64,000 nt of DNA from Actinomycetospora straminea (GTDB taxonomy: Bacteria; Actinomycetota; Actinomycetes; Mycobacteriales; Pseudonocardiaceae). Of the stretch, positions 16,361-27,019 are shown one piece after another (the stretch's first letter is position 1; every line of letters begins with the position of its first letter). Under the pieces are notes generated by a model. That model saw only the letters and a list, made by a program, of their open reading frames with translations, had not been told where the DNA came from and did no database searches. Position numbers and translations under genes: made by a program. The stretch spans positions 434,001 to 498,000 of the forward strand of contig NZ_JAQZAN010000001.1 in the NCBI RefSeq assembly GCF_028737255.1. The letters run 5' to 3'.

Positions 16361-16663
16361 GTGATCGCGCGCCAGGTCGTCGTCGCCACGCCCCGCGGGC
16401 TCGGGGAGGAGGCCGCGGGGCGCTTCTGCACCACCGCCCGCGCGCAGCCGGCCCGGGTGCACGTCGTGGTCGACGACGGGCGCTCGGCCGACGCGCGCAG
16501 CGTGCTCGGGGTGGTCGAGCTGGGCATCGCGGCCGGGCAGGAGGTCACGCTGACCGCCGACGAGCACGAGGCCGGGGCGCAGGCCAGCGTCGACCTCCTC
16601 GCCGGCGAGCTGGCCCGCGACCTCGAGCCCGACGACGAGCCCGCCGGCGGCCAGGAGGCCTGA
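16361..16663 (+). CDS. HPr-like protein lacking the active-site histidine
   Basis: 100 residues, aligning without gaps to the HPr just upstream over the first 47 residues (MIxRQVVVATPxGL start, FC at 22-23, ARAQP, SADARS). The phospho-histidine is gone: positions 14-18 read LGEEA instead of LHARP, so His15 is Gly and Arg17 is Glu. Ser47 is kept in DARSVLGVVELG. It cannot act as a phosphocarrier. The pattern (no His15, serine kept) recalls Bacillus Crh, a regulatory HPr paralogue, but no HPr kinase is visible here. The acidic tail DLEPDDEPAGGQEA is extra. Transcribed separately. Function unknown; a regulatory or decoy role is inference. Confidence 0.85.
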   Translation: MIARQVVVATPRGLGEEAAGRFCTTARAQPARVHVVVDDGRSADARSVLGVVELGIAAGQEVTLTADEHEAGAQASVDLLAGELARDLEPDDEPAGGQEA

Positions 16664-16676
16664 GCGCCGGCACCGG

Positions 16677-19600
16677 TCACACCACCGCGGTCTCGCCCCA
16701 GATGTCCTCGAGGTAGCGCTCCGAGGACCGCAGGCCCGCGAGCCACGCCGCGCCGTCGGCCTCGCCCGCGCCGGTCTTCGCGCGGAACACCGCCACGAGG
16801 GCCGCACGCACCCCGGGCGCCATGGTCGAGGCGTTGCCGCAGACGTAGACCACGGCGTCGGCCTGCATGGCCGCCCACACCTCGTCGGCGGCGCCCTCGA
16901 GCGCGTGCTGGACGTAGCGGTAGGGGTAGCCGGGCACCCGCGAGTACGCCGGGAACAGCGTCGCCACGCCCGCCTTCTCGAACGCGGCGAGCTCGTCGGC
17001 GTAGAGCAGGTCGTCCTCGGGGTCGCGGCAGCCGAGGAACAGCAGCGAGCGCGCGATCGGCACGCCCTTCGCCCGCAGCGCCTCGCGCTCCTGGAGGAAC
17101 CCGCGGAACGGCGCCATGCCCGTCCCCGCCCCCACCATGATCATGGGCACGTGCGGGTTCGCCGGCGGGCGGAAGGCGATGCTGGGCGAGCGGACGAACG
17201 TGAACACCGTGCCGCCCTCGGGCACGTCGTCGAGGTGCCCGGAGCACACGCCGCGGTAGGTGCCGTCGCCCGAGCGCGCCGGGGCCTCGAGCACCCCGAC
17301 CGTCAGCGCCACGTCCGCCGACACCTGCGGTGACGACGAGATCGAGTAGAAGCGCGGGCGCAGCGGCGGCATCAGGTCGAGGAACGCGGCGAACCCGAGG
17401 TCGCACTCCGGGTGCTGCTCGAGCAGCTCGAGCAGCGTGCGCCGCGGCTTGGCGATCGTCTCCCGGTACCGCTCCTTGGCGGCGTCGTCGTCGCCGACCG
17501 TCGCCGCGAGCTCGTCGCGCGCCGGCCCCTCCGGCATCGCCGCCACCATCGCCGCCAGCCCCGCGCGGCTGGCCACGTCCTGCAGCTCGACGCAGCCGGC
17601 GAGGATCGCGAGCAGCGGGTAGGGCTCGCCGACGGGCAGGTGGGTGGGCGCGCTGCCGTTGGCCGTCAGCGTCGCGAACTGGCCGCCGTCGAGCCCGAAG
17701 CGCCGGATGACGCGGTTGACCAGCCCCATCGGGTTGCGGGGCAGGACGCCCAGGTGGTCGCCGGTGCCGTAGGAGATGCCGGCGGGCATCGCGATCTCGA
17801 GGTGGCGCACCGACCGCCCGCCACCGCCACCGCCGCGGGCGGTGAGCTCGCGGTTGACGCGCACCGTCGCCGCCTGGCCGCGGTACGACTGCAGCACCGG
17901 GCTCGCGGTGCGGCGCTGCTCGAGCGACACCGCCAGCCGCGGTCCGCTCGCGGCGGTCGCCGTGGTCGTCGCGTCGAGCCCGAGCGCGGCGCCCAGGTCG
18001 TCCCACAGCCCGCGGTACCAGTCGTCGAACTGCCCGTCGAAGTCGCCGCGCGCGTCGCCCTCGCCGCGCGGGTGCACGCGGGTGCCGCCCTTGGCCTCCA
18101 GTCCGGCGTCGACGCGGGTCGGCACGGCCTGGTACGTCGCGGCCCAGTCGCGGTTGCCGCAGCCGAAGACGGTGAAGCGCACGCCCGCCGCCGACGCCGC
18201 GTCGGAGTCGAGCCAGGTGCAGAACCGGGCGGCGTTGTCCGGCGGCTCCCCGTTGTAGGACGAGGTCACGACGACGACGGCGCCCTCGGTCGGCAGCTCG
18301 CCGACGGCCTCGTCGAGCGCGGCGGTGCGGGCGGTGTACCCGCGATCTCCGGCGTCGCGGGCGATGCGGGTGGCGAGGTCCTCGGCCGCCCCGAGGTTGG
18401 AGCCGAACAGCACGAGCAGCGGGGTGCCGTGCCGGTCGGCCGGGGTGACGGGCAGGCTCGCGGGCCGGGGCTCCGCGGCGGCCACGGCCGCCGGCCGCGC
18501 CGCCGACCCCCACGTGCGGCCCTCGCGGGGCCGCACGGTGATCGTGAGCCCCTCGGGCTTGATCGTCAGCGACTCCTTGATCCGCAGCTGGTAGTCCGCG
18601 TGGTCGACGAGCTCGAAGCGCTGCAGCACCATCCCGAGCACCAGGACGGCCTCCTGCAGCGCGAACTGCCGCCCGATGCAGGCCCGCTGCCCGGAGCCGA
18701 ACGGCCGGTAGGCGTTCGGGGGCAGCGCGTCGAGGCGCTCCGGGGCGACGTGGTCGGGGTTGAACTCGCGGGCGTCGGGACCCCACACCTCGGTCAGGCG
18801 GTGCAGCATCGGGGTCAGCGCGACGATCCCCGTTCCCGGGTCGAACGGACCGTACCCACCGACCGTCTCCCCCGGGCTGCGGGCCTGGCGGGTGAACGCG
18901 GGCGCGGTGGGCCAGAGCCGCAGCGTCTCGTCGAGGATCTGCCGGACGTAGCCGAGCTGCCCGATCTGCGCCACGGTCGGCGCGACGCCCGGGTCGGTGC
19001 CGAGCACGCGGTCGACCTCCTCCTGGGCGCGCGCGACCACCTCGGGGTGCTTGAGCAGGTAGTACACGGCGAACGACAGGAGCCCGCTCGTCGTCTCGTG
19101 TCCGGCGATGAGGAAGGTGCCGCACTGCGCGACGATGTTGTGGTCGGGCAGCGTGTTCCCCTGCTTGTCGGTGCCGACGAGCATGTGCCCGAGCAGGTCG
19201 GTGCCCGGGTCGCCCGACGCGCGCCGCTCCTTGACGATCTTGTCGATCGTGTCGTCCATGAACTTCGCGTTCGCGAGGAAGCGCTGCTGCGCGCCCCGGC
19301 GGAGCTTGATCTGGACCGGCAGCATCTGCTGGCGCTTGAGGCTCTCCGAGAGCGACTCCATCATCGCCTCGACGAAGGGGTGCTGGGTGTCGCGGTAGAA
19401 GGAGTTGAAGCGGTACCCGAAGCCGCACAGCGCGATGGTGTCGAGCGTCAGCCGGGTCATGTCCCCCGCGACGTCGATCGGCTCGTCGGGGTTGAGCCGC
19501 TCCCACTTGAGCATCAGCTGCTGGGCGATGTCGACCATCGGGTCGACGTAGCCCTTCATCGCCCACGTGGAGAAGCTCGGCAGCAGGATGTCGTGCGCGG

Positions 19601-19925
19601 ACTTCCACAGCGGGTCGGCGGTGTCGGCGGTGAACAGCCCGGCGCTCGTGTGGGTCTTGCGGATCTCACGCTGACCGGTGCCGACGAGCTTGTCGAAGCG
19701 GCTGTCGTCGCAGAGGTCCTGGACCATCTCCAGCCCGGAGACGACGTAGGTCGTCCCGGCCGGGGTGTGCAGCTGGAGGATCGGGCCGTACTCGTCGGCC
19801 AGCTCCATGATGCTCTGGACCAGCCGGTGGGTGTCGATGTCGCGGGCGTTGCCGATGATCGGCAGCGGCTTCGGTCCCGGGATGTCGGCGAGCGACCGAC
19901 CGGGGGCCTCAGGGGTGGTGGTCAT
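16677..19925 (-). CDS. Self-sufficient cytochrome P450-reductase fusion (CYP102 / P450 BM3 type)
   Basis: 1082 residues in three parts. Heme domain (1 to about 460): I-helix FLIAGHETTSGLLSFA, K-helix ETLR, heme loop FGSGQRACIGRQFAL, all very like P450 BM3, including the Phe of GLFT that lies over the heme. FMN flavodoxin domain (about 480-640): FGSNLGAAEDLA, TSSYNGEPPDNA. FAD/NADPH domain (about 670-1082): RFYSISSS, GAGTGMAPFRGFLQER, YVCGNASTMAPGV. BM3-type enzymes hydroxylate fatty acids with NADPH, without separate redox partners. ATG 19925 has GAGGAG 7 nt upstream and overlaps the stop of the upstream membrane protein (ATGA). Cytosolic. Confidence 0.95.
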   Translation of the reverse strand: MTTTPEAPGRSLADIPGPKPLPIIGNARDIDTHRLVQSIMELADEYGPILQLHTPAGTTYVVSGLEMVQDLCDDSRFDKLVGTGQREIRKTHTSAGLFTADTADPLWKSAHDILLPSFSTWAMKGYVDPMVDIAQQLMLKWERLNPDEPIDVAGDMTRLTLDTIALCGFGYRFNSFYRDTQHPFVEAMMESLSESLKRQQMLPVQIKLRRGAQQRFLANAKFMDDTIDKIVKERRASGDPGTDLLGHMLVGTDKQGNTLPDHNIVAQCGTFLIAGHETTSGLLSFAVYYLLKHPEVVARAQEEVDRVLGTDPGVAPTVAQIGQLGYVRQILDETLRLWPTAPAFTRQARSPGETVGGYGPFDPGTGIVALTPMLHRLTEVWGPDAREFNPDHVAPERLDALPPNAYRPFGSGQRACIGRQFALQEAVLVLGMVLQRFELVDHADYQLRIKESLTIKPEGLTITVRPREGRTWGSAARPAAVAAAEPRPASLPVTPADRHGTPLLVLFGSNLGAAEDLATRIARDAGDRGYTARTAALDEAVGELPTEGAVVVVTSSYNGEPPDNAARFCTWLDSDAASAAGVRFTVFGCGNRDWAATYQAVPTRVDAGLEAKGGTRVHPRGEGDARGDFDGQFDDWYRGLWDDLGAALGLDATTTATAASGPRLAVSLEQRRTASPVLQSYRGQAATVRVNRELTARGGGGGGRSVRHLEIAMPAGISYGTGDHLGVLPRNPMGLVNRVIRRFGLDGGQFATLTANGSAPTHLPVGEPYPLLAILAGCVELQDVASRAGLAAMVAAMPEGPARDELAATVGDDDAAKERYRETIAKPRRTLLELLEQHPECDLGFAAFLDLMPPLRPRFYSISSSPQVSADVALTVGVLEAPARSGDGTYRGVCSGHLDDVPEGGTVFTFVRSPSIAFRPPANPHVPMIMVGAGTGMAPFRGFLQEREALRAKGVPIARSLLFLGCRDPEDDLLYADELAAFEKAGVATLFPAYSRVPGYPYRYVQHALEGAADEVWAAMQADAVVYVCGNASTMAPGVRAALVAVFRAKTGAGEADGAAWLAGLRSSERYLEDIWGETAVV

Positions 19926-20632
19926 GGCTCGCTCCTCGGGGTCAGGACGGCGGATGCCGGGGTGGGGCTCGGGTCGGGGTGCTCGCGGCGGACCCGACGG
20001 TCGTGGCGCAGCAGGGCGACCGCGACGAGCACCACCCAGGCCGGCAGGACGAGCAGGCTCGCGGGGTGGTCGGTCGCGGTCAGCAGGAGCCAGGTCGCGA
20101 GGAGGTAGCCGACGACCGCGACGCCGCGGGGCATCACGCCCGCGGCGCGCAGGAGCGTGGTCGTGGTCAGCGCGAACATGCCCGCGCCGCGCACGGAGAA
20201 CAGGAAGACCAGGCCGTAGCCCAGCGCCGAGAGCCCCCGGGCGATCTCCGGGTCGAGCGGCGCGCCGCCGCCGATCGTCGTCAGCAGCACCGGCGTCGCG
20301 AGCGCGGCCGTGCCGGCGAACAGCAGCCCGACGAACAGCACGCCCGAGAGCAGGTTGAGGCCGTCGGCCATCGCCGAGGGCGTCCTCGCCAACCCGTCGA
20401 GCACCGAGCGCAGCGCGACGGCGAACCACAGGAACGCGATCCCGGCCAGCGGCACGAGGTAGATCGCGACGGCCGTGACGACCGTGTCGCCCGCGCCGTC
20501 GTAGAACGCGCCGTAGGCCGACACCGGCGCGTCGAGGTGCGGGACCGCGTTGACCGTGACCAGCGCGGCGACGAACAGGGCGGCGAAGACGAGCCCCAGG
20601 ACCGCCGCCGAGCGCGGCGTCGCCGGCTTCAC
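19922..20632 (-). CDS. Unknown multi-pass membrane protein coupled to CYP102
   Basis: 236 residues with about six hydrophobic segments (roughly 10-30, 50-72, 92-117, 135-157, 168-188, 193-210) and a basic C-terminal tail (RHDRRVRRE). No family is recognised. It starts at GTG 20632, overlapping the stop of the 57-residue gene (GTGA), and ends in an ATGA overlap with the P450 fusion, so the three genes form one coupled operon. A role in delivering or handling a membrane-derived fatty substrate, or in sensing, is conjecture only. Confidence 0.78.
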   Translation of the reverse strand: MKPATPRSAAVLGLVFAALFVAALVTVNAVPHLDAPVSAYGAFYDGAGDTVVTAVAIYLVPLAGIAFLWFAVALRSVLDGLARTPSAMADGLNLLSGVLFVGLLFAGTAALATPVLLTTIGGGAPLDPEIARGLSALGYGLVFLFSVRGAGMFALTTTTLLRAAGVMPRGVAVVGYLLATWLLLTATDHPASLLVLPAWVVLVAVALLRHDRRVRREHPDPSPTPASAVLTPRSEP

Positions 20633-20802
20633 CGCGGCCACCGCTCGTCCGGGCCGTGGGCGGGCGGCGCGGGCTGCAGGTCCTCCAGGATGCGCAGCAG
20701 GTCGAGCGTGCCGGAGAACGGCTGCTCCCGACCGGTCTCGGTGATCACGGTGCCCTCCAGACGCCCGTCGGCCGTGCGGAGGAGATCGACCGTCAGGTGC
20801 AT
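20629..20802 (-). CDS. Small conserved-looking protein, 57 residues
   Basis: Short gene with a strong AGGAGG 5-6 nt before ATG 20802, ending in a GTGA overlap with the membrane protein. Sequence features: strand-like MHLTVDLLRT, turn ADGRLEG, strand TVITETG, then PFSGTLDLLRILEDL amphipathic helix and a Pro-rich tail ending RWPR. It could fold as a small beta-beta-alpha unit. No named family recognised. Being first in a coupled operon with a membrane protein and CYP102 suggests a partner or regulator. Confidence 0.75.
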   Translation of the reverse strand: MHLTVDLLRTADGRLEGTVITETGREQPFSGTLDLLRILEDLQPAPPAHGPDERWPR

Positions 20803-20860
20803 GGCGTCCTCCTCCGCGACGCCGTCGAGCGTGCGCCGCGCGAGGGGTCTCCCACCCCGT

Positions 20861-20888
20861 CCGGACCTTCCAGTCCGGCTTCCAGTCC
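20861..20888 (-). promoter_or_regulatory. Candidate operator upstream of the CYP102 operon
   Basis: Perfect inverted repeat CCGGAC-N6-GTCCGG (20861-20878) overlaps a direct repeat of CTTCCAGTCC (20867-20876 and 20879-20888, 12-bp period). It lies 59-86 bp upstream of the 57-residue gene. Its position in the only promoter space of the operon suggests a regulator site. The flanking LuxR-type protein or an unlinked repressor could bind. Confidence 0.45.
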
Positions 20889-20907
20889 CGGTGCGCCTTC
20901 GGCGCTC

Positions 20908-20947
20908 GTGAGCAGAAAGAAGTGCTGGAGCACTTCTTTCTGCTCAC
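20908..20947. terminator. 40-nt perfect palindrome at the 3' end of the LuxR gene
   Basis: 18-nt arms (20908-20925 and 20930-20947) are perfectly complementary around a TGGA loop. The ends are GTGAGC/GCTCAC as at 421-460 and 38172-38210. The TGA stop of the LuxR gene (20944-20946) is part of the right arm. Likely the terminator of that gene, keeping it separate from the CYP102 operon downstream. Confidence 0.75.
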
Positions 20948-23736
20948 GTGCGGCGGAGCCGCACCAGCTCCCGGCGGGAGGTGACGCCGAGCTTCGCGTA
21001 GACGTTGGACAGGTGGTAGGCGACCGTGCGCGGGGTGATGTAGAGGTCGCGCCCGATCTCGCGGTTGGTCAGGCCCCGGGCGACGAGCGCGACGACGGCC
21101 TCCTCGTGCGGCGTGAGGCCCAGCGAGTCGTCGCCGCCCGACGGCGTGAGCCCGGCGGCGTGCAGGAGCTCCTCGCACCGCGCCCGCCACGGCGCCGCGC
21201 CGAGCCGGGCGAGGGTGTCGCGGGCGCCGCGCAGGACGTCGACGCCGGCCCGGCGCTCGCCGGCGGCCAGCAGGCGGCGACCGATCTCGGTCTCCAGCCG
21301 GGCGAGCGCGTGCGGGGCGACGATCCCGTCGAGGCCGGCCTCGGCCACCGAGCGCGGGACCGGCTCGCCGGGTACGAGGACCAGCCGCAGGCGGGCGACG
21401 TCGACGCGGTAGCGCCCGGCGGTGTCCCCGGCCCGCTCCTCCAGCGCCGCCAGCGCCGCGGCCGCCTCGTCGGCGCGGCCCAGCGCGTGCAGCGCCTCGG
21501 TCTCGAGGACCCGCGGCGCGAGCAGGCCCAGACCGTCGGCGAGCGCCCGGACCGCGGGGTCGCGGGCGGGCGCCAGCGCCTCGAGGACCGCGGCGGGGTC
21601 GTCGGCGACCTCGGCGAGCCGGGCGGCGGCGATCGCGCCGTACAGGTCGCGGCCCCACCACCGCGGGCCCGACGCCGCCGCGGCCGCCAGGTGCGCGCGG
21701 GCCTCGTCGGCGCGGCCCCGCAGCGCCAGGGCCTCGGCGGCGAAGGCGTGGGCGAGCGCGCCGGGCAGCGCGGTGCCGCCGTCGCGGGCCAGGGTGACGG
21801 CCAGCTCGAACCCCTCGACGACGCCGTCCGGCACCCCGACGCGGTCCAGCACGGCGGGCCGGAACGCCAGCGCGATCGCGAGCCCCCGCACGGGTTCGCC
21901 GGCCCGGGCCCGGCGGACCGCCTCGTCGAGGTCGGCGGCCGCCGCGGCGTCGTCGCCGGCGAGCGTCGCGAGCACGCCGCGGACCAGCAGCGCGTCCACC
22001 CGGGGCGGGCCGCCGTCGGGGTCCGAGGCGCGGTCGAGCACGGCGCGCGCGTCGGCCCCGCGGCCCGCGACGGCGAGCCCGACGACCAGCGCGAAGCCGG
22101 CGGGCAGGCGCACGTCGTCGCCGCGGGCGTGGTGGGCGAGCGCGCCGGCCGCGGTCGCCACCGCGCGCTCGGGGTCGCCCTGCAGCAGCTGGAGCACCGC
22201 GAGGTGGGCGGCCGCGCCCGCCCGCGCCCGGTCGCCGGGGCGCTCCTCCCCCGGGTCGCCCGGCTCGGTCGCGGCCGCCGCGGCGAACCACTCCCGCGCG
22301 ACCCCGAACCGGCCGGTGAACAGCGCCAGCTGCCCCAGCACCGCCGCGCGCCACGGTCCGGGCCCGCAGCCGGTCACCGCCTCCTCGAGCGCCACCGCCC
22401 GCGCGATCTCGCCGTCGGCGACGAGCCGGGAGGTCGCCGCCAGCAGGCGGCGCTCGCGGTCGACGGGCTCGGTGCTCAGGTCGGCGGCGGCGCGCAGGAG
22501 GTCCGCGGCGTCGGCGCCGGCGAGGGCCGCGCCGGGCGTGGCGACCAGCTCCTCGATCTCCGCGGCCAGCGCCGGGTCCGGGCCGGCGGCCGCCGCGACG
22601 CGGTGCGCGAGCGCGGCGCGTCCCGTCAGCCGGCGCGCCGCCGCGGCGTGCACGGCCCGGCGCCGCGCCGGCGGCAGGTCACCGCGCACGGCCGCGCGCA
22701 CGAGGGGGTGCACGAAGCCGATCCGCGCCGGCGGCCCGCCGGGCAGCTCCTCGAGCAGCCCCAGCCCGACGGCCTCGTCGAGCGCGTCCGACGGGTCGTC
22801 GAGGTCCGCGACGGCGGCGGCGAGGGCGAGCGGGGCGCTCTCGCCGAGCACGGCCGTCGCGACCACCAGGGACGCGGTCGCCGGCGCGGCGCGGGCGAGG
22901 CGCACGAGCAGCACCGAGGGCAGGCTGCGCGGAGCCGGGAGCACGTCGGCGGTGCCCGCGAGCACCTCGGGCGGCAGCTCCTCGATCAGCGTGCGCGCGT
23001 GCAGGGGGTGGCCGCGCGTGTGCCGCCACAGCCGGTCGGCGGCGCCGATCGAGCCCAGCGGCCGGTCCAGCGCGGCGGCCAGCTCCGAGAGCTCGCCGGG
23101 GTCGAGGCCCTCGAGCCGCACCCGGTGCACCGACTCCCCCGTCGCGGGCAGCCGCTCCCACCACGCGTCGGTCGGCGCGGGGTCGTCGACGTCCCCGGGC
23201 CCGCCCGCGGGGTGGCGCAGGCCCGCGAGCACCAGGACCCGGTCGTGGCGCAGCCGCCGCAGCGCGAACACCAGCGCCCGCACCGAGGCCGGGTCGGCCC
23301 ACTGCAGGTCGTCGAGCACGACGAGCACCGGGTCCTCGCCCGGGACCGCGCCCAGCGCCCCGAGGAGGTCCGCGCCGACGGCCAGCGGGTCGGCCCGCGG
23401 CGCGCGGTCGCCGCGCAGCAGCGGGAAGCGGTCGACGAGCTCCGGGGGCAGGCCCGCGACCACCTGGTCGAGCAGCCCGTGCGCGAGCCCGCTCTCCCCC
23501 GCGTCGCCCGTGGCGGTGAGGACGGCGGCCGCCCGACGCCCCGCCGTCGCGCGCGCGAGGAACGCCGTCTTGCCCGCGCCCGCCTCGCCCTCGACCCAGA
23601 CGATGCCCGGGCGCCCCGCCCGCGCGGCCTCGTACGCCGCGTCGACGACGGCGAGCGCGTCCCGGCGACCGACGAAGACCGGGCCGACGGCGACGCGCCG
23701 TGGCCACGCGGGCCACGGACGCGTCGTCATGGTCAT
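20944..23736 (-). CDS. Large LuxR-family ATPase transcriptional regulator (LAL type)
   Basis: 930 residues. N-terminal AAA/STAND ATPase with Walker A EGEAGAGKTAF (about residue 42) and Walker B VLVVLDDLQWADP; a long Ala-rich helical, TPR-like middle; and a C-terminal LuxR helix-turn-helix LTPHEEAVVALVARGLTNRE...VSNVYAKLGV. Such LAL/MalT-like proteins are ATP- and inducer-dependent activators, often of nearby genes. It is upstream of and co-directional with the CYP102 operon but separated by a perfect terminator. ATG 23736 or 23730 (MTMTT) is possible; neither has a strong ribosome-binding site. Confidence 0.9.
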   Translation of the reverse strand: MTMTTRPWPAWPRRVAVGPVFVGRRDALAVVDAAYEAARAGRPGIVWVEGEAGAGKTAFLARATAGRRAAAVLTATGDAGESGLAHGLLDQVVAGLPPELVDRFPLLRGDRAPRADPLAVGADLLGALGAVPGEDPVLVVLDDLQWADPASVRALVFALRRLRHDRVLVLAGLRHPAGGPGDVDDPAPTDAWWERLPATGESVHRVRLEGLDPGELSELAAALDRPLGSIGAADRLWRHTRGHPLHARTLIEELPPEVLAGTADVLPAPRSLPSVLLVRLARAAPATASLVVATAVLGESAPLALAAAVADLDDPSDALDEAVGLGLLEELPGGPPARIGFVHPLVRAAVRGDLPPARRRAVHAAAARRLTGRAALAHRVAAAAGPDPALAAEIEELVATPGAALAGADAADLLRAAADLSTEPVDRERRLLAATSRLVADGEIARAVALEEAVTGCGPGPWRAAVLGQLALFTGRFGVAREWFAAAAATEPGDPGEERPGDRARAGAAAHLAVLQLLQGDPERAVATAAGALAHHARGDDVRLPAGFALVVGLAVAGRGADARAVLDRASDPDGGPPRVDALLVRGVLATLAGDDAAAAADLDEAVRRARAGEPVRGLAIALAFRPAVLDRVGVPDGVVEGFELAVTLARDGGTALPGALAHAFAAEALALRGRADEARAHLAAAAASGPRWWGRDLYGAIAAARLAEVADDPAAVLEALAPARDPAVRALADGLGLLAPRVLETEALHALGRADEAAAALAALEERAGDTAGRYRVDVARLRLVLVPGEPVPRSVAEAGLDGIVAPHALARLETEIGRRLLAAGERRAGVDVLRGARDTLARLGAAPWRARCEELLHAAGLTPSGGDDSLGLTPHEEAVVALVARGLTNREIGRDLYITPRTVAYHLSNVYAKLGVTSRRELVRLRRT

Positions 23737-23787
23737 GACGACAGCGCAGGTCAGGCCCCCTGTCCAGGGCCACTTCCGAGGGAGATC

Positions 23788-23814
23788 GGCTGATCGCAGC
23801 CGGTCAGCACCGGC
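23788..23814 (-). terminator. Weak overlapping hairpins after guaB3
   Basis: GGCTG-ATCG-CAGCC (23788-23801) overlaps GCCGG-N6-CCGGC (23799-23814) just beyond the guaB3 stop. Two mutually exclusive short stems; a modest terminator candidate. Confidence 0.35.
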
Positions 23815-23815
23815 G

Positions 23816-24949
23816 CTAGCGGCGGACCGAGAGACCCACGCGCTGGAACTCCTTGAGGTCCGAGTAGCCCGTCTTGGCCATCGCGCGCCGCAGGGCACCG
23901 AAGAGGTTCATCGTGCCGGCCCCCGAGCGGGCGGGTCCGGTGAGCACGGTCGCGAGGTCGGGCGCCACCGTCGGCACGCGGCTGATGCCGCTGCGGGGCA
24001 GCGACGGGTGGGCCGCCGCCGGCGTCCAGTACCAGCCGCCCCCCGGGGCCTCCTCGGCCGCGGCGAGCTGCTCACCGAGCATCACCGCGTCGGCGCCGCA
24101 GGCGATGGCCTTGGCGATGTCGCCCGAGGTGCTCATGGCGCCGTCGGCGATGACGTGGACGTAGCGCCCGCCGGTCTCGTCGAGGTGGTCGCGGCGCGCG
24201 GCCGCGGCGTCGACGAGCGCGGTGGCCATCGGCACCCCGATACCCAGCACGGCGTCGGTGGACGTCGCCGTCGACTGCCCGTAGCCGACGATGACGCCGG
24301 CCGCGCCGGTGCGCATGAGGTGCATCGCCGTGCGGTAGTCGCCCACCCCGCCGGCCACGACGGGGATGTCGAGCGACTCGATGAAGTCCTCGAGGTCCAG
24401 CGGGCCCTCGACGGCCTCCTCGCCGCCGACGTGCTCCGCCGAGATGATCGTCCCCTGCACCACCAGCACCTCCACGCCGGCGGCCAGCAGGGTCGGCGTC
24501 AGCTCCCGCGCGTGCTGGGGGCTCACGCGGGCGGCCACGGTGGCGCCGGTCGCGCGGACGCGCTCGAGCGCCTCGGTGAGCAGCGACGTCCGGACCGGCG
24601 CGGCGTGCAGGCGCTGGAGCTCGGCGACGGCCTCCGCCGGGTCGACGGCGGCGCGCGCCACGACCTCCGCCAGCGCCTTCTCGGCCTCGGCGTGCCGCGC
24701 CCACAGGCCCTCGGCGTTGAGCACCCCGAGCCCGCCGAGCTCGCCGACCCGCGCCGCGGTGGCGGGGCTGACGACGGCGTCGGTCGGGTGGGTCAGCAGC
24801 GGCAGCTCGAAGCGGTAGGCGTCGAGCTGCCAGGCCGTCGACACCGCCGACGAGGAGCGGGTGCGCCGGGACGGGACGATGTCGAGGTCGTCGAAGACGT
24901 AGCTGCGCTGGGCGCTGCGGCCCCGCCCGATCTCGACCTGCTCGCGCAC
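23816..24949 (-). CDS. guaB3: IMP dehydrogenase family protein GuaB3
   Basis: 377 residues, the actinobacterial GuaB3 paralogue. It has the TIM-barrel core of the IMPDH/GMP reductase family (GVIVGYGQST, ADGAMSTSGDIAKAIACGADAVMLG) but no CBS pair and no GSICTTR catalytic cysteine loop, unlike the neighbouring GuaB2. Conserved gene pair with guaB2 in mycobacteria (Rv3410c-Rv3411c). GTG 24949 has AGGAG 9 nt upstream, 15 nt after the guaB2 stop. Catalytic role is not clear from sequence; a GMP reductase-like or regulatory function has been considered for the family. Confidence 0.92.
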   Translation of the reverse strand: MREQVEIGRGRSAQRSYVFDDLDIVPSRRTRSSSAVSTAWQLDAYRFELPLLTHPTDAVVSPATAARVGELGGLGVLNAEGLWARHAEAEKALAEVVARAAVDPAEAVAELQRLHAAPVRTSLLTEALERVRATGATVAARVSPQHARELTPTLLAAGVEVLVVQGTIISAEHVGGEEAVEGPLDLEDFIESLDIPVVAGGVGDYRTAMHLMRTGAAGVIVGYGQSTATSTDAVLGIGVPMATALVDAAAARRDHLDETGGRYVHVIADGAMSTSGDIAKAIACGADAVMLGEQLAAAEEAPGGGWYWTPAAAHPSLPRSGISRVPTVAPDLATVLTGPARSGAGTMNLFGALRRAMAKTGYSDLKEFQRVGLSVRR

Positions 24950-24964
24950 GGCGGGCTCTCCTGA

Positions 24965-27019
<2,055 letters not shown>

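Noticed and set aside
16361-16663. HPr-like gene as a decaying pseudogene
   Set aside because: The frame is intact, spacing is unchanged over the aligned region, only the active-site cluster is altered, and it has its own promoter-like box.
19922-22354. Long frame fusing the membrane protein to upstream sequence
   Set aside because: The extension is antisense-like, crosses the perfect terminator at 20908-20947 and the LuxR gene in another frame; GTG 20632 with GTGA coupling explains the gene.
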